Origin: Strongyloides papillosus
Taxonomy: Eukaryota; Nematoda; Chromadorea; Rhabditida; Strongyloididae
Direction: 5' to 3'
Assembly (NCBI GenBank): GCA_005656395.1
Contig: SRSI01000009.1
Span: 1,116,001 to 1,180,000, forward strand
DNA: 64,000 bases
The first letter of the stretch is position 1. Every line of letters starts with the position of its first letter. The notes under the pieces are model-generated. The model worked only from the letters and a program-made list of their open reading frames with translations, did not search any database and was not told the origin of the DNA. Positions 54,352-64,000 of the stretch are shown here, in pieces. Both the position numbers and the translations under genes were made by a program.

Positions 54352-56940
54352 TTATTTTTTTTTATTATTAATTTTAAAAATGTTTTCTTTATTTTTTTGA
54401 TATGATCTATTAGAAGTATTTAAAAAACTTTTGTTGTCATTGTGGAATGAAAAAAAGGACTTGGATCTTGACACTTGTTTTGAGAATAAAGAATCCATTT
54501 TTGGTGAATCTTCCTTAGGCATTGGTTTTGGCCATTGAAATATTGTCCCATCTTCCTTGGTAGAATCAACAGTTTGACTTATTTTTGTAGCATAACATCC
54601 AGCACCAGGTAGATTATAGAAATCACTACTATCTGGTGTATCAGGTAGTTCTTTTCCAGAAGAATTAACACACGCAGACAAATTGGATAAATCTTTATCG
54701 ATACGAATATAATGACTTTTTTTGGATTCCTTTTCTCGTCCATCTAATTTACCTTGCTTTTTTTGTACTAACTCTTCATTTCTTCCAAAAAATTCTCTTC
54801 CCAAAGTAAATAGTCTATCATTACTTATACTTTTTCTTTCAGTTAATTTTGTTTCTTTATTAGTAGATTCTTCGCTTTTTGTAGAAGTCAGAAAGATATC
54901 TAGATTTTTAAGAGCTTTCATCGACTCAACTTGGGCGGTCATTGAAGCCAAATCTGAACGAAGACGAATAATCTCAGCTCTCATTGAAGCGTTTTCATTT
55001 AACAATTTTTCAGTAGCTCTTCGTGATGCATCACCTCTAACAGCGGCAAAAGTTGAAAAATCACATTGTGATTCAACGGCTTTGACATCATATTCAGGAG
55101 CATTAAAAACAACTGTGTGGCGACGATTATAAGGTAATATTTCTTTTGAAAATGATTTATCTTCCTCACCGTTGTATGTTGAGACACGTTTAACACTTTT
55201 TGCTTTAAAAATATCATTAGCTTCATTATCATTAAAAAAAATGTTATTCCAACAGTCAAATAATGATTTACAATCTTCCATTTCCAACTGTCTAATACAT
55301 TCAAGATAACCGGCATTATCATAAATTTTAATTCTATTCAAATCATTAAACTTATTAATAATTGCATCAACAGTCTTCTGTGAAACTTGTTTGTTTCTTG
55401 CAAAAGGCATTTGAGCAATATGATTTTTTAAATCTTTGTACCAAACAGTACGATCTTGGATATATTTAAGCATCATCAAATCGTCAGCTTTTTTATCATC
55501 AAATAATGTTTCCATTCTTGACCACCATAAATTATACTTTTTAAATGTTTCAGTATCTAAACCAAATGTATCTTCAAAGTTTGCGTAACATGTACCCTTA
55601 TTAGCTGAACTACATCTTCGATATGTTAATACCCCACAATTGCCACTTTCTACTTTTTCAATATCTTCCAACTTTTCTTTAGCTTCCGAAAAAATTTTTC
55701 CCAAGGAAATCATACTACTTTTAGAATCAAATTCAATTGTTAGCATATCCATATGTACTTGGCAATTGTATATTAAAGCAAATGCATCACGTCTTTCTAT
55801 TGGTCTAAGAGATGTTTTTTTGATGCAGTAAACGGCTTGGTGATTATCAAAATTAAAAAAATACATATTATTATGTTTCATAACAAATAATACTATAATA
55901 TCGTCAAACAAAATAACCAGCAACTTTACCGGACTATGTGAACCACGAGGTTTGAAATATGCTTGCGATATACAAATTACTTTTCGAGGATCATTGGGAT
56001 CTTGATATATTAAATCTTGAAGCGTAAATGGATCCCCATCAAAAATACCAAAATCGTTCCTATCAATTTTTTGTCTTATGGATTCCCAATCTCTGTTAAG
56101 TTCACATTTTTTTAAATTTTCATCAATTGTAGAGGTAAATTTTCTCATTGCAATAGCCGATGCTGAAGCTCTTCCTAACAATTCACTATTTTTTTCAAGC
56201 TTTATAATACGTTCTAATAACAATGGATATTTAGTACATCTTTGTGCTAACAAATCCAAACAACTTTTATAATCTCTTCCTTTAAAATGAGGGTCAGCGT
56301 TCAACCTAGCACAATACGCACTAAATTTTGCATTTTTTTTAATAGTGACATCATATAGACGCTTCATCTCTTCCAAACTCGAACACAATTCTGTATAGCT
56401 AACAAGAACTTTAAGCATATTCTTTTGATCAGAAAATCGATCAAGTACAATATCGCTAATTTCACCAATACAAACTCCTTCTTCCATTCTTTGTTTGAGT
56501 GATAATAAAAAATCAAGATGAAAATCTATTAAAGTATTCATCGTTATTTGTGTAACCAAATTAACGTCCCCGTCATTTATGAAGATCTTTTGTTCTTTTA
56601 AGTTAATATGGTAGCATTGTAACAAAAGTATTAATACCTCGCAGTGGTTTTTTTCTGTACCAATAAATTCCCTTATCGCACTTTGCTTTTCAATGTCCTC
56701 TGGAGGCAAATTTCTACAATCTTCATGGCTCCTCCATTTATTATCTAAAGGATTCCAATAATAAAAATTCTTCCATCTTTCCATTTTTAGTAATTCAATA
56801 TTGTGATGTCTGTTAAAAGATTCCACGCGATGAGCATGAGATTCTTCATTTACTCTTACTAAATCTGAATTCTGAGATGTTATAGTAGATGAAGAGGAAT
56901 GAGTATCAACGTGTGATACATAAGATCCAACGACTGGCAT
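54352..56940 (-). CDS. Rho guanine-nucleotide exchange factor (DH-PH)
   Basis: Intronless coding frame of 862 residues. The DH domain spans about 85-285: QSAIREFIGTEKNHCEVLILLLQ, SDQKNMLKVLVSYTELC, and the signature helix DLLAQRCTKYPLLLERIIKLEK. It is followed by a PH domain at about 300-430 (LLVILFDDIIVLF, LLTIEFDSKS). The QR-x-TKYPLLLERI helix places it nearer the Lbc/GEF-H1/AKAP13-type RhoA exchange factors than to Tiam or Vav. A coiled coil follows at about 640-685 (EKLLNENASMRAEIIRLRSDL), then a Ser/Lys-rich tail. The 56947-56999 stretch looks like a 53-base intron in the 5' UTR (GTAAGT...TTTATTTAG), placing the acceptor 6 bases before the ATG, which supports this start. Membrane-cytoskeleton signalling is the expected role. 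The stop is 210 bases from the convergent mL43-like gene. Confidence 0.87.
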   Translation of the reverse strand: MPVVGSYVSHVDTHSSSSTITSQNSDLVRVNEESHAHRVESFNRHHNIELLKMERWKNFYYWNPLDNKWRSHEDCRNLPPEDIEKQSAIREFIGTEKNHCEVLILLLQCYHINLKEQKIFINDGDVNLVTQITMNTLIDFHLDFLLSLKQRMEEGVCIGEISDIVLDRFSDQKNMLKVLVSYTELCSSLEEMKRLYDVTIKKNAKFSAYCARLNADPHFKGRDYKSCLDLLAQRCTKYPLLLERIIKLEKNSELLGRASASAIAMRKFTSTIDENLKKCELNRDWESIRQKIDRNDFGIFDGDPFTLQDLIYQDPNDPRKVICISQAYFKPRGSHSPVKLLVILFDDIIVLFVMKHNNMYFFNFDNHQAVYCIKKTSLRPIERRDAFALIYNCQVHMDMLTIEFDSKSSMISLGKIFSEAKEKLEDIEKVESGNCGVLTYRRCSSANKGTCYANFEDTFGLDTETFKKYNLWWSRMETLFDDKKADDLMMLKYIQDRTVWYKDLKNHIAQMPFARNKQVSQKTVDAIINKFNDLNRIKIYDNAGYLECIRQLEMEDCKSLFDCWNNIFFNDNEANDIFKAKSVKRVSTYNGEEDKSFSKEILPYNRRHTVVFNAPEYDVKAVESQCDFSTFAAVRGDASRRATEKLLNENASMRAEIIRLRSDLASMTAQVESMKALKNLDIFLTSTKSEESTNKETKLTERKSISNDRLFTLGREFFGRNEELVQKKQGKLDGREKESKKSHYIRIDKDLSNLSACVNSSGKELPDTPDSSDFYNLPGAGCYATKISQTVDSTKEDGTIFQWPKPMPKEDSPKMDSLFSKQVSRSKSFFSFHNDNKSFLNTSNRSYQKNKENIFKINNKKK

Positions 56941-56999
56941 TATAACCTAAATAAAAAATAAATATTAAATAATTTGAGGTTACTATAAAAATAACTTAC

Positions 57000-59213
57000 A
57001 TCTATAGTGAAAAAAAAACAATGTATTACGCAAAAGTGGGATTGAGTTAAAATAATTGGTAAAGTATAACTAAATATCGTAAATAAAATGCTTGACGGTT
57101 TGGAAAATTATATTAATACATTATGATTTTAACAACGTTCCTTGGTCTTTTAATATTCTAACGTAGACACTGTGATGATACTTTTCCCAATTCATTTTCA
57201 ATTAAAAAAAACGTTTAGATAAAAGAGTATTAATTTTAATAGTTCAATAATCAAGATGACTTTTACAGAACTGTTAGATGTTTCTAAAAATTATCTATTT
57301 ATTGTTATGAAATTAATATTTCAAGAAATAAAATTTTTACTAATATTCTAATTGACTGTTATTTCTCTTAAACAATATATACGAGTCACTTTCTTTTTGT
57401 CCACTAAAGTTAATAAGATATTTGACATCAAACAACAATTTTAATACATAAAAGTGGTCTTATTTTTAACAGTTAATTATTTTAATTATTGAGTATAAAG
57501 AATTGTGGATGATTTTATAGTAACAATTGATATGTATGTTAATTGTATAATTGTGTTATTAAACTTCTAAAAACTGTTTTTAAACAACGATTTGTATTAA
57601 AATGTTTTTCTTAATTAAGAGTGAACTTTTATTTAAATTTTTTTATCATGTAAACTATGTTATTTAATACAAAAATTCAGTGTTGTTCTTATTCATTTTT
57701 TACTTTAGTTTTTTATGATTAATAATAATTTCGAAAATTATTTCATAAAACAATACTTTGTTTGCCGTGTTTTAACTGATTATATAATGAAAAAGTTTAT
57801 TGTTTTAAAGAATTATAAAATTTCTCAGATTATATTATGATTTTTAGATTATCTTATAGATTCAAATATACTACTTTATTTGTATGCAAGTAAATTGATT
57901 TTTACGTTGTCAAACTTCATATAAAATCTATTTATTTCACATTTGTAACATAACAACCTTCTGCAAGTTCCATTGAATAAACAACAATTTTGATCTTTAT
58001 GTTTTTGTTATTTATCTTTTCAGTTATAGAAATAATTTAATTTTTTGACTGAAGAAATAGAAGTCTCAAATTTCTTACATTCAATATAAAAATCCTTTTA
58101 TTCTATTTTTTTGTAATTACAAAGTTTTGGTAAACATTTGAAAATGTTTAAAATTTACTTAAAAATATTCACATATATAATTGAGTAAATGTTTATTGAA
58201 AATGAACATTATTGATAATACTTAAAGAAAACATCAAAGAACATATATATCATTTTCCAATGTAAAATTAAAGAATATACGAGCAAAAAGATGTTTACGT
58301 AAAATATACTATTTTACACTTTTTCGTAATGCATTATGACTTTTTTCTACAAAATTTTTATTTGTTAATGACTTATAATTAACCCATGTTTCCGCTGAAA
58401 AAATAATATTTATGTTGAGTGTACTTTGGATGAATAAAATGTACATTGAGTTGTTGTCTGCAGACTATTTACTAGAAATTTCCTTATCATCTCTCCTGAC
58501 AAACAGACATTTTTGAAAAAGTTGCCATAGCACTATTTCTTTTACTTCTTTTAAGCGATGAGAAATTTTATTTTAAAAACTATCCATCTAGTATATGTAT
58601 GTTGAAAATACTTCCTTTCTACATTATATATCTGGTTATTTTAGAGTTGTGTTAACTTAGCTGCTTTTTCTGCACAATTGATGCGCTTTTGTTTTTCAAA
58701 ACATATTTCTATTTTATTATTAAAATATCTTCACAAATGTACTTTTCTGTATATCAATAAATTTTTGTTATAAAAAATGATTCAACACTCTAAAGTTAAC
58801 TTCGTTTCACAAATAATGTTATGTGATTAATAAGTAATTCAAATTAACACTTTTTAATTCTTTGCATAAGCATTAGAAAAATTTCTGTCAGATTACTTTT
58901 TTATGGCTTTATCATCTTATACTCTAATATGTACACGTGTTATGTCATTTTTACTGTTCACTAACATCTAAATACTGACTGTTTGTTATAAATTGTCGTT
59001 ATTGAGAGAAAAATTTTATTTTTATAGTATATCTAGCCACTATTATTTTCGATAATAAAATCGACAAAGTTAGTAAACGTGCATTTTTATAAAATTATTA
59101 TAAAAAGATTTTTCGAGAAAGAGAGAGTGTTAAAACAAGATAATATTTGTTTTATTATTTTGTTATAAGATATATTTTTTATATTTTAATTTTATTTTTT
59201 TTAGAAGTTCATT
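57000..59213. other. Divergent intergenic region upstream of enolase
   Basis: 2.2 kb between the divergent RhoGEF and enolase genes. No coding frames recognised. It should hold the strong, broadly active enolase promoter; the last bases before the ATG form a T-rich tract ending TTTTTTTTAG at 59204, 9 bases before the start, an acceptor for a spliced leader or a 5' UTR intron. Confidence 0.45.
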
Positions 59214-60518
59214 ATGGCTATTCTTAAAATACATGCTCGTCAAATTTATGATTCCCGTGGTAATCCAACTGTAGAGGTTGACCTTACTACTGATAAGGGT
59301 GTATTTCGCGCTGCAGTACCATCAGGAGCATCAACTGGTATCCATGAAGCTCTTGAGATGAGAGATGGTGACAAAGCTGTTCACCACGGAAAGGGTGTTC
59401 TTAATGCAATTAGAAATATAAATGAAAAAATTGCACCATCACTTATTTCAAAGAACTTTAATGTTACTGATCAAGTAGCTATTGATAGATTCATGATTGA
59501 ATTAGATGGAACACCAAATAAGAATCATCTTGGAGCAAATGCTATTCTTGGAGTTTCAATGGCTGTTTGTAAGGCTGGAGCAGCTGAAGCTGGAATGCCA
59601 GTATATCAATATATAGCAAAATTAGCTGGAACTGAAAAGGTTATCCTTCCAGTACCAGCATTTAATGTCATTAATGGTGGTTCTCATGCTGGAAATAAAC
59701 TTGCTATGCAAGAGTTTATGATTCTCCCAACAGGCGCTAGTAATTTCAAGGAAGCTATGCGTATGGGATCCGAAGTATACCATCATCTTAAAGCAGAAAT
59801 TAAGAAAAGATATGGTTTGGATGCTACTGCTGTTGGTGACGAAGGTGGTTTCGCTCCAAACATTCAAGACAACAAGGAAGGTCTTGATCTTTTAAATACA
59901 GCTATTGCAAAAGCTGGATACCAAGGAAAAATTGTCATTGGTATGGATGTTGCAGCTTCCGAATTTTATAAAGATGGAAAATACGATCTTGACTTTAAAA
60001 ATCCAAATTCTGATCCATCAAAATATCTTACTGGAGATCAACTTGCTGAACTTTACAAAAGTTTTATCAAAGAATATCCAGTTGTATCAATTGAAGATGC
60101 TTTTGATCAAGATGATTGGGAGAACTGGAATAAACTTCATGCCAGCACTTCTATTCAACTTGTTGGTGATGACCTTACCGTTACTAATGTAAAAAGAATT
60201 CAAACAGCTATTGAGAAGAAGTCATGTAACTGTCTTTTATTAAAAGTAAATCAAATTGGTTCTGTAACAGAATCCATTGAGGCTGCTCAACTTTCACGTA
60301 AAAATGGTTGGGGTGTTATGGTATCACATAGATCCGGAGAAACTGAAGATTACTTTATTGCTGATCTTGTTGTTGGATTAGCTACCGGTCAAATAAAAAC
60401 TGGAGCTCCATGTCGCTCTGAAAGATTGGCTAAATATAATCAACTTCTCAGAATTGAAGAAGAATTGGGAGATAATGCTGTTTACGCTGGAGAAAAGTTT
60501 AGAAACCCACAACTTTAA
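59214..60518 (+). CDS. enol-1: Enolase (phosphopyruvate hydratase)
   Basis: Intronless frame of 434 residues, exactly the family size. It starts [24 protein letters not shown]. The N-terminal domain has the flexible loop [19 protein letters not shown]. The barrel carries [18 protein letters not shown] (acid-base Glu region), GDEGGFAPN, the metal-binding Asp/Glu set ([29 protein letters not shown]), the catalytic Lys in [13 protein letters not shown], and the signature [15 protein letters not shown]. It ends with [21 protein letters not shown]. It converts 2-phosphoglycerate to phosphoenolpyruvate in glycolysis and gluconeogenesis as a cytosolic dimer. Its codon use is less AT-extreme than its neighbours, consistent with high expression. 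The polyadenylation signal AATAAA at 60608-60613 lies 29 bases before the stop of the opposite-strand channel gene. Confidence 0.98.
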   Translation: MAILKIHARQIYDSRGNPTVEVDLTTDKGVFRAAVPSGASTGIHEALEMRDGDKAVHHGKGVLNAIRNINEKIAPSLISKNFNVTDQVAIDRFMIELDGTPNKNHLGANAILGVSMAVCKAGAAEAGMPVYQYIAKLAGTEKVILPVPAFNVINGGSHAGNKLAMQEFMILPTGASNFKEAMRMGSEVYHHLKAEIKKRYGLDATAVGDEGGFAPNIQDNKEGLDLLNTAIAKAGYQGKIVIGMDVAASEFYKDGKYDLDFKNPNSDPSKYLTGDQLAELYKSFIKEYPVVSIEDAFDQDDWENWNKLHASTSIQLVGDDLTVTNVKRIQTAIEKKSCNCLLLKVNQIGSVTESIEAAQLSRKNGWGVMVSHRSGETEDYFIADLVVGLATGQIKTGAPCRSERLAKYNQLLRIEEELGDNAVYAGEKFRNPQL

Positions 60519-60607
60519 GTCATTTATAATAGATTTGAAGAAATTAAAATACTTTATTCTTCTATTGTCGTTTTATAAACATTTTTTTAGTTTTTTTTAT
60601 TAAAATC

Positions 60608-60613
60608 AATAAA
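60608..60613 (+). terminator. Probable polyadenylation signal of enolase
   Basis: AATAAA 90 bases after the enolase stop codon, within the spacer before the convergent channel gene. Confidence 0.55.
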
Positions 60614-60641
60614 CAAACTTACTGAACAATTATTGTTTTTA

Positions 60642-62935
60642 TTATTTAAATAATAATGATACAACTGAATAATTACCAAACATTGCTGGAAGAATTAAAA
60701 ATACACCAACCGTTGTCATTGTTGCAATCGAAAACAGTATAAGAAGAAATCGATCTACGACACTTGCTAATTGATGCCACTGCCATTGTATTCTTTTTCT
60801 TTCATCTAGTATCTAAAAATTAGTATAGAAAATTATTCCACTGAAAATAATTAATACCTCAGATCTAATTTCTTGTTGTTCTAATGTCCAATAAATTCTT
60901 TTTAGTATCCGCCTAAAACTATCAACGAAAAATTTCTCCTGAAAGCTTTCTGATGGAAGATTCATATTTGATAACATGCTGCATTGTACCATTTTTTCAA
61001 ATAACGATATTTTTGGTTCTGCTTTATTGTCAATATTAGACTCTTCAATGTTGGTTGATTTTAAACTGTCAACTGAAAAGTAAACTTTTGTTAATTCTTT
61101 TGGAAATGTCTTTAATGTTTCTGTCTGTTTTCTTATTAACGATTTGTAAACATGTTTGTTTTTATTGGAATTATTCATCTAAAATTTTTTATATAGAAAT
61201 AATTTTTTAAAAATGTTTATTACATAGTTTTTATTTTTGAAATTCGGGTTACTAAAATCTTCATTTTCTTGTTTTTTCAAACATTCACAGTCTTCATTGT
61301 CTAATTTCTCTCTATCTGATAACATTTTTGCTTTTTTTAGATCCCTTAAAATACTTTTTTTTCTAATTGAACTATTAGTTCTTGCAATTTTTGTCAATGC
61401 TACACTATCTGGTTCATGAATTGTCATAAACAAAAATTTTGCAAGATATACTAAAATAAATTTATGCATCCAATATGGAATACTTCGTCCTTGGTTTGTA
61501 CTTCCAGATCTATGGACATTTAATGTAATTACATTAACAACTGTAGCTAAACAAACAATAGAAAGAGAAGATAAATAATATATTCCAATTAATGGAACAG
61601 CTTCTGATGTTGGAGGAATAGATTCTGTTATTGATTGTAAGTAAACTCCCATAGATAACATTGTTGTAATACACATATTAATTTTTTCACCAGTTTCTGG
61701 AGGCATGAGAAATCCCAAAACTGCCATGGATGAAATTAATGCACAAGGAAGTACATGGTTGAAGACATAAAATAGTGGACGACGATGAATTTTAATTTTT
61801 ATAACAATTGTTGGCCATGTTACGTTATTACGTGTTGGAAAATGAAGAACCTCTCTGTATGCATGCATGTTAAGAAGGCTAAATTCACTATTATTCATAT
61901 AAAAACTGAGGTCTCCTTGATTCGTTATTAATCTTAAATCAATCTCCGATTGTTGATGACTCCAAGAAGCAAATCTTAATTCACATTCTTGGTCATCAAA
62001 TGGATAATATTTAACATTTAAATGAAAAACACTTTTAAATAAAGCTGAGAAGAGCCACGTAACATTTCCTTTCGATGTTGTCATAATGTCTGTACTAACT
62101 AGTGATCCAAAATATTCTGTTACGGCATTATTTATTAACATTATATCTGGTTTCCATAATTTTTGATGAGGCACATATAAAATATCAATACCACCCCAAT
62201 CGCTTTGATTCCATGTTAATCGAGGATCAAACCAATTAATATTTAACCAACATCTAGTTGTTAGAATTTGATTTTTTTCATCCATTTCAACGATTTGATT
62301 TAGAAGAAATCCAAATGTAACATTTGTTTGAATAGAGTGATGCAAACTAGGTCTAACATCTTTTTCATAACGTTCAGAATTAAGTAAAGTTTTATAAAGT
62401 CGTTCTTCAATTCTATCAGCAGACATTTTTATATCAAATGATTTTTTAACATTTTTATTAACTTCATAATCCCATAAATTTCTTTTCAAGGTGTTTATTT
62501 TTTCATTCGTTCTATTTAATCTTCTTTCTATTAACTGGTGATTTTTATTATTTGAAATGTCTTTCTTTAAACCATTTCTTTTTTTTCCTTTCACTATCGA
62601 CGCCCACATTTTTAATAAATCTAAAATAACCTATTATAATATTTTTTTATTAATAAAGCCAAACCTGAATTAAATTCAATAAAGGAATCAAACTTTTTTG
62701 AATCGTATGATATCCTTTTATCAGAAAATGATGAAGCAACTTTTGATTTTTGATGTTTATTAAAAGTTTTGTGGTCTTTTAATTTTGCTACATCTTGCAA
62801 ACTTATTTTTTTGTTATTCTCAAAAGCGTTTTTTGTATTAGGATACCTTATTAATTCACTATCAATCCAAATATTCCCATAAATTATAAGCAAAATGTAT
62901 ACATAAAAAATAAAGTTAATGTGAGCAATAGGCAT
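60642..62935 (-). CDS. Cys-loop ligand-gated ion channel subunit (acetylcholine-receptor-like, divergent)
   Basis: Four exons, 62935-62665, 62620-61224, 61178-60858 and 60812-60642, about 719 residues. A hydrophobic N-terminus (INFIFYVYILLIIYGNIWI) acts as signal peptide. After an unusual basic extension of about 150 residues comes the ligand-binding domain (NINWFDPRLTWNQSDWGGI, LWKPDIMLINNAVTEYFG). M1-M3 follow (PLFYVFNHVLPCALISSMAVLGFLMPPETGEKINMCITTMLSMGVYLQSI read in parts; the GEK at the M2 start predicts cation selectivity). A long M3-M4 loop leads to M4 (DRFLLILFSIATMTTVGVFLILP). The Cys-loop reads HLNVKYYPFDDQEC: the second Cys is present, but the position 14 residues before it is Phe, so the disulfide cannot form. 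No YxCC vicinal pair occurs in loop C, so it is not a classical alpha subunit. The family is clear; ligand and orthologue are unknown. Confidence 0.85.
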
Positions 62936-63503
62936 ATTTTGAAATAAACAAAACTTAGAATAAAAAAATAAACTGTCAATTTTTCGATGGACAATTATTT
63001 TACGTTTTGGTTAGCCATCAATATCAATTTGTAAAAATGCATGTCAAAAATAAATAACTTATTGACAACTAATATACTTTTATTTTGTATACATTATTAA
63101 AATTTTTATTTTATCAAAATCTATCGTGGTAAATGAAATATATTTCTAACAAACAAAATAACTTTAGATGAAGTGAAGAGTTAATAGAAATTTAATATAT
63201 AAAATGAGGAAATAAAATTTGTGAGTATGTGTAAATTTTTACCAAACTTATTTAGAATGAAAATTTTGTTTTCATATTTTATATTTATTATTTAATAAGT
63301 TGCAATAATTCTTTTTGCATAAAAATGCACCAATATCAAATGTTAATTACTATTATAATTCAATGACATAAAATAATACAAACTTTTATTTCAAAAGCAA
63401 TTCTATTTGCTAACGTTTATTCCCTCATTAATTAAGTAACAATGAGGTAAAAATTAACAATAAATCTATTTCTATGCTAATAATATTAAAAATTACTTCT
63501 AAA
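62936..63503. other. Intergenic region
   Basis: AT-rich spacer between the channel gene start and the hinge-protein stop; presumptive channel promoter. No coding frames or RNAs seen. Confidence 0.5.
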
Positions 63504-63758
63504 TTATTTGAGTGCACGGAAAGCCTTTGGCATAGCCTAAATGAATAATTATAAAATTACATAAATAACTGAACTTACACAATGATCAAGATGTTGGATG
63601 TAATCCATCATCTCTTCGTGGCATGTTTCATCGGTACGTTCCTTTGATTCAACACGTGTATTACAAGCTTCAAGGATCTCCTTAAAATGGGAAGCCTGTT
63701 CTTCACATTTTTCACGATATTGTTGAAGTTGATCAACTCCTTCTTCAAGTCCGCTCAT
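63504..63758 (-). CDS. UQCRH: Cytochrome bc1 complex hinge protein (UQCRH/QCR6)
   Basis: Two exons, 63758-63579 and 63536-63504, phase 0 across a 42-base intron, 70 residues in total. The sequence LQQYREKCEEQASHFKEILEACNTRV followed by ETCHEEMMDYIQHLDHC, and after the intron AMPKAFRALK, is the acidic hinge protein of respiratory complex III, which helps cytochrome c1 dock with cytochrome c in the intermembrane space. It has CxxQ-, CNxR-, ETCHEE- and DHC-type cysteines for two disulfides in a helical hairpin; the first motif has Ala where many homologues have a further Cys (CEEQA versus CEEQC). Immediately upstream, 63770-63842 reads as a 5' UTR intron (GTAAAT...TTCTAG), so the first exon of the mRNA lies near 63843 and above. 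Confidence 0.93.
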
Positions 63759-64000
63759 AATGTAGATAAATAAACTAGAATAAAGATACGTGTTATTATA
63801 ATGATAAATTAAAAAAGTATTTAGTTATTTTGTAAAATATTTACCACTTCGAATACACTATTCAAAAAACACATATTGGAGTAGCCTATCGGATACTGAA
63901 ATAATGCATAAAACAATAATGTAATACCAAATATACTACTCTTGGTAAATACTGTCTCAAAATTTTATAATTCGCAGGGAAAAAATCTCAAAAAATTAAG
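63759..64000 (-). promoter_or_regulatory. 5' UTR intron and promoter region of the hinge-protein gene
   Basis: Minus-strand GTAAAT donor next to 63843 and TTTATTCTAG acceptor at 63770 bound a 5' UTR intron of about 73 bases, 11 bases before the coding start. The remaining bases to the window end show no coding content. Confidence 0.45.

Noticed and set aside
54722..55132. 136-codon plus-strand open frame opposite the RhoGEF gene
   Set aside because: It is the antisense shadow of the RhoGEF coding sequence, low-complexity Ser/Leu/Phe-rich, with no independent start context.

Overview
The window is nuclear DNA of a nematode, most likely a Strongyloides-type (Strongyloididae, clade IV) species. 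The evidence is the strong A+T bias, compact genes with many 37-65 base introns, protein-coding starts sitting a few bases after T-rich AG sites (as expected for spliced-leader trans-splicing), and protein families typical of nematodes: tandem C-type lectins, a Gi/o-class G-alpha, SLO-2 and a divergent Cys-loop channel. The species call is inference; no database search was possible. Exon joins were worked out by hand from GT/AG sites, reading phase and family resemblance.

Layout. 1.2-3.0 kb: Smaug-like RNA-binding protein (+). 4.5-6.1 kb: small unknown protein and a secreted Reeler+ShKT protein (-). 7.2-8.6 kb: GDP-D-glucose phosphorylase (-). 9.8-11.7 kb: BPI/LBP-type lipid-binding protein (-). 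14.1-16.1 kb: probable mitochondrial membrane protein and p47/UBXN-2 (-). 17.6-18.3 kb: histidine phosphatase (+). 18.8-20.1 kb: G-alpha (-). 21.7-24.8 kb: two tandem C-type lectin genes (-). 25.2-26.2 kb: ICMT (-), divergent from PUF60/RNP-6 at 26.4-28.5 kb (+). 29.0-29.6 kb: HINT3 (+). 30.0-32.9 kb: ankyrin + GH20-like protein (-). 37.0-37.7 kb: small single-pass membrane protein (+). 38.8-40.1 kb: LRR surface protein (-). 43.0-52.9 kb: SLO-2 potassium channel gene (+), split by a complete Ty3/Gypsy-type LTR retrotransposon in opposite orientation (46.15-50.57 kb). 53.0-54.1 kb: divergent mitochondrial ribosomal protein genes bS18m (-) and mL43-like (+). 54.4-56.9 kb: RhoGEF (-). 59.2-60.5 kb: enolase (+). 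60.6-62.9 kb: Cys-loop channel subunit lacking one loop cysteine (-). 63.5-63.8 kb: complex III hinge protein (-).

The outstanding observation is the retrotransposon. Its two 174-base terminal repeats are identical over their whole length, its single gag-pol frame is open and keeps the catalytic motifs I could check, and it lies inside a coding exon of slo-2. On either side of the element the channel frame is open, and the two halves would be in frame with each other if the element and one target copy were absent. This points to a very recent, possibly still polymorphic, insertion that cuts a neuronal/muscle K+ channel into a truncated pore half and a cytosolic gating-ring half. By chance the terminal repeat supplies an ATG in frame with the second half. 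The slo-2 gene also has what look like several alternative first exons, all ending in the same phase.

Most other genes are single-copy housekeeping or signalling genes with no operon-like cooperation. Exceptions are the head-to-head mitoribosomal pair, the head-to-head ICMT/PUF60 pair, the tandem lectins, and tightly convergent 3' ends (slo-2/bS18m, mL43/RhoGEF, enolase/channel).
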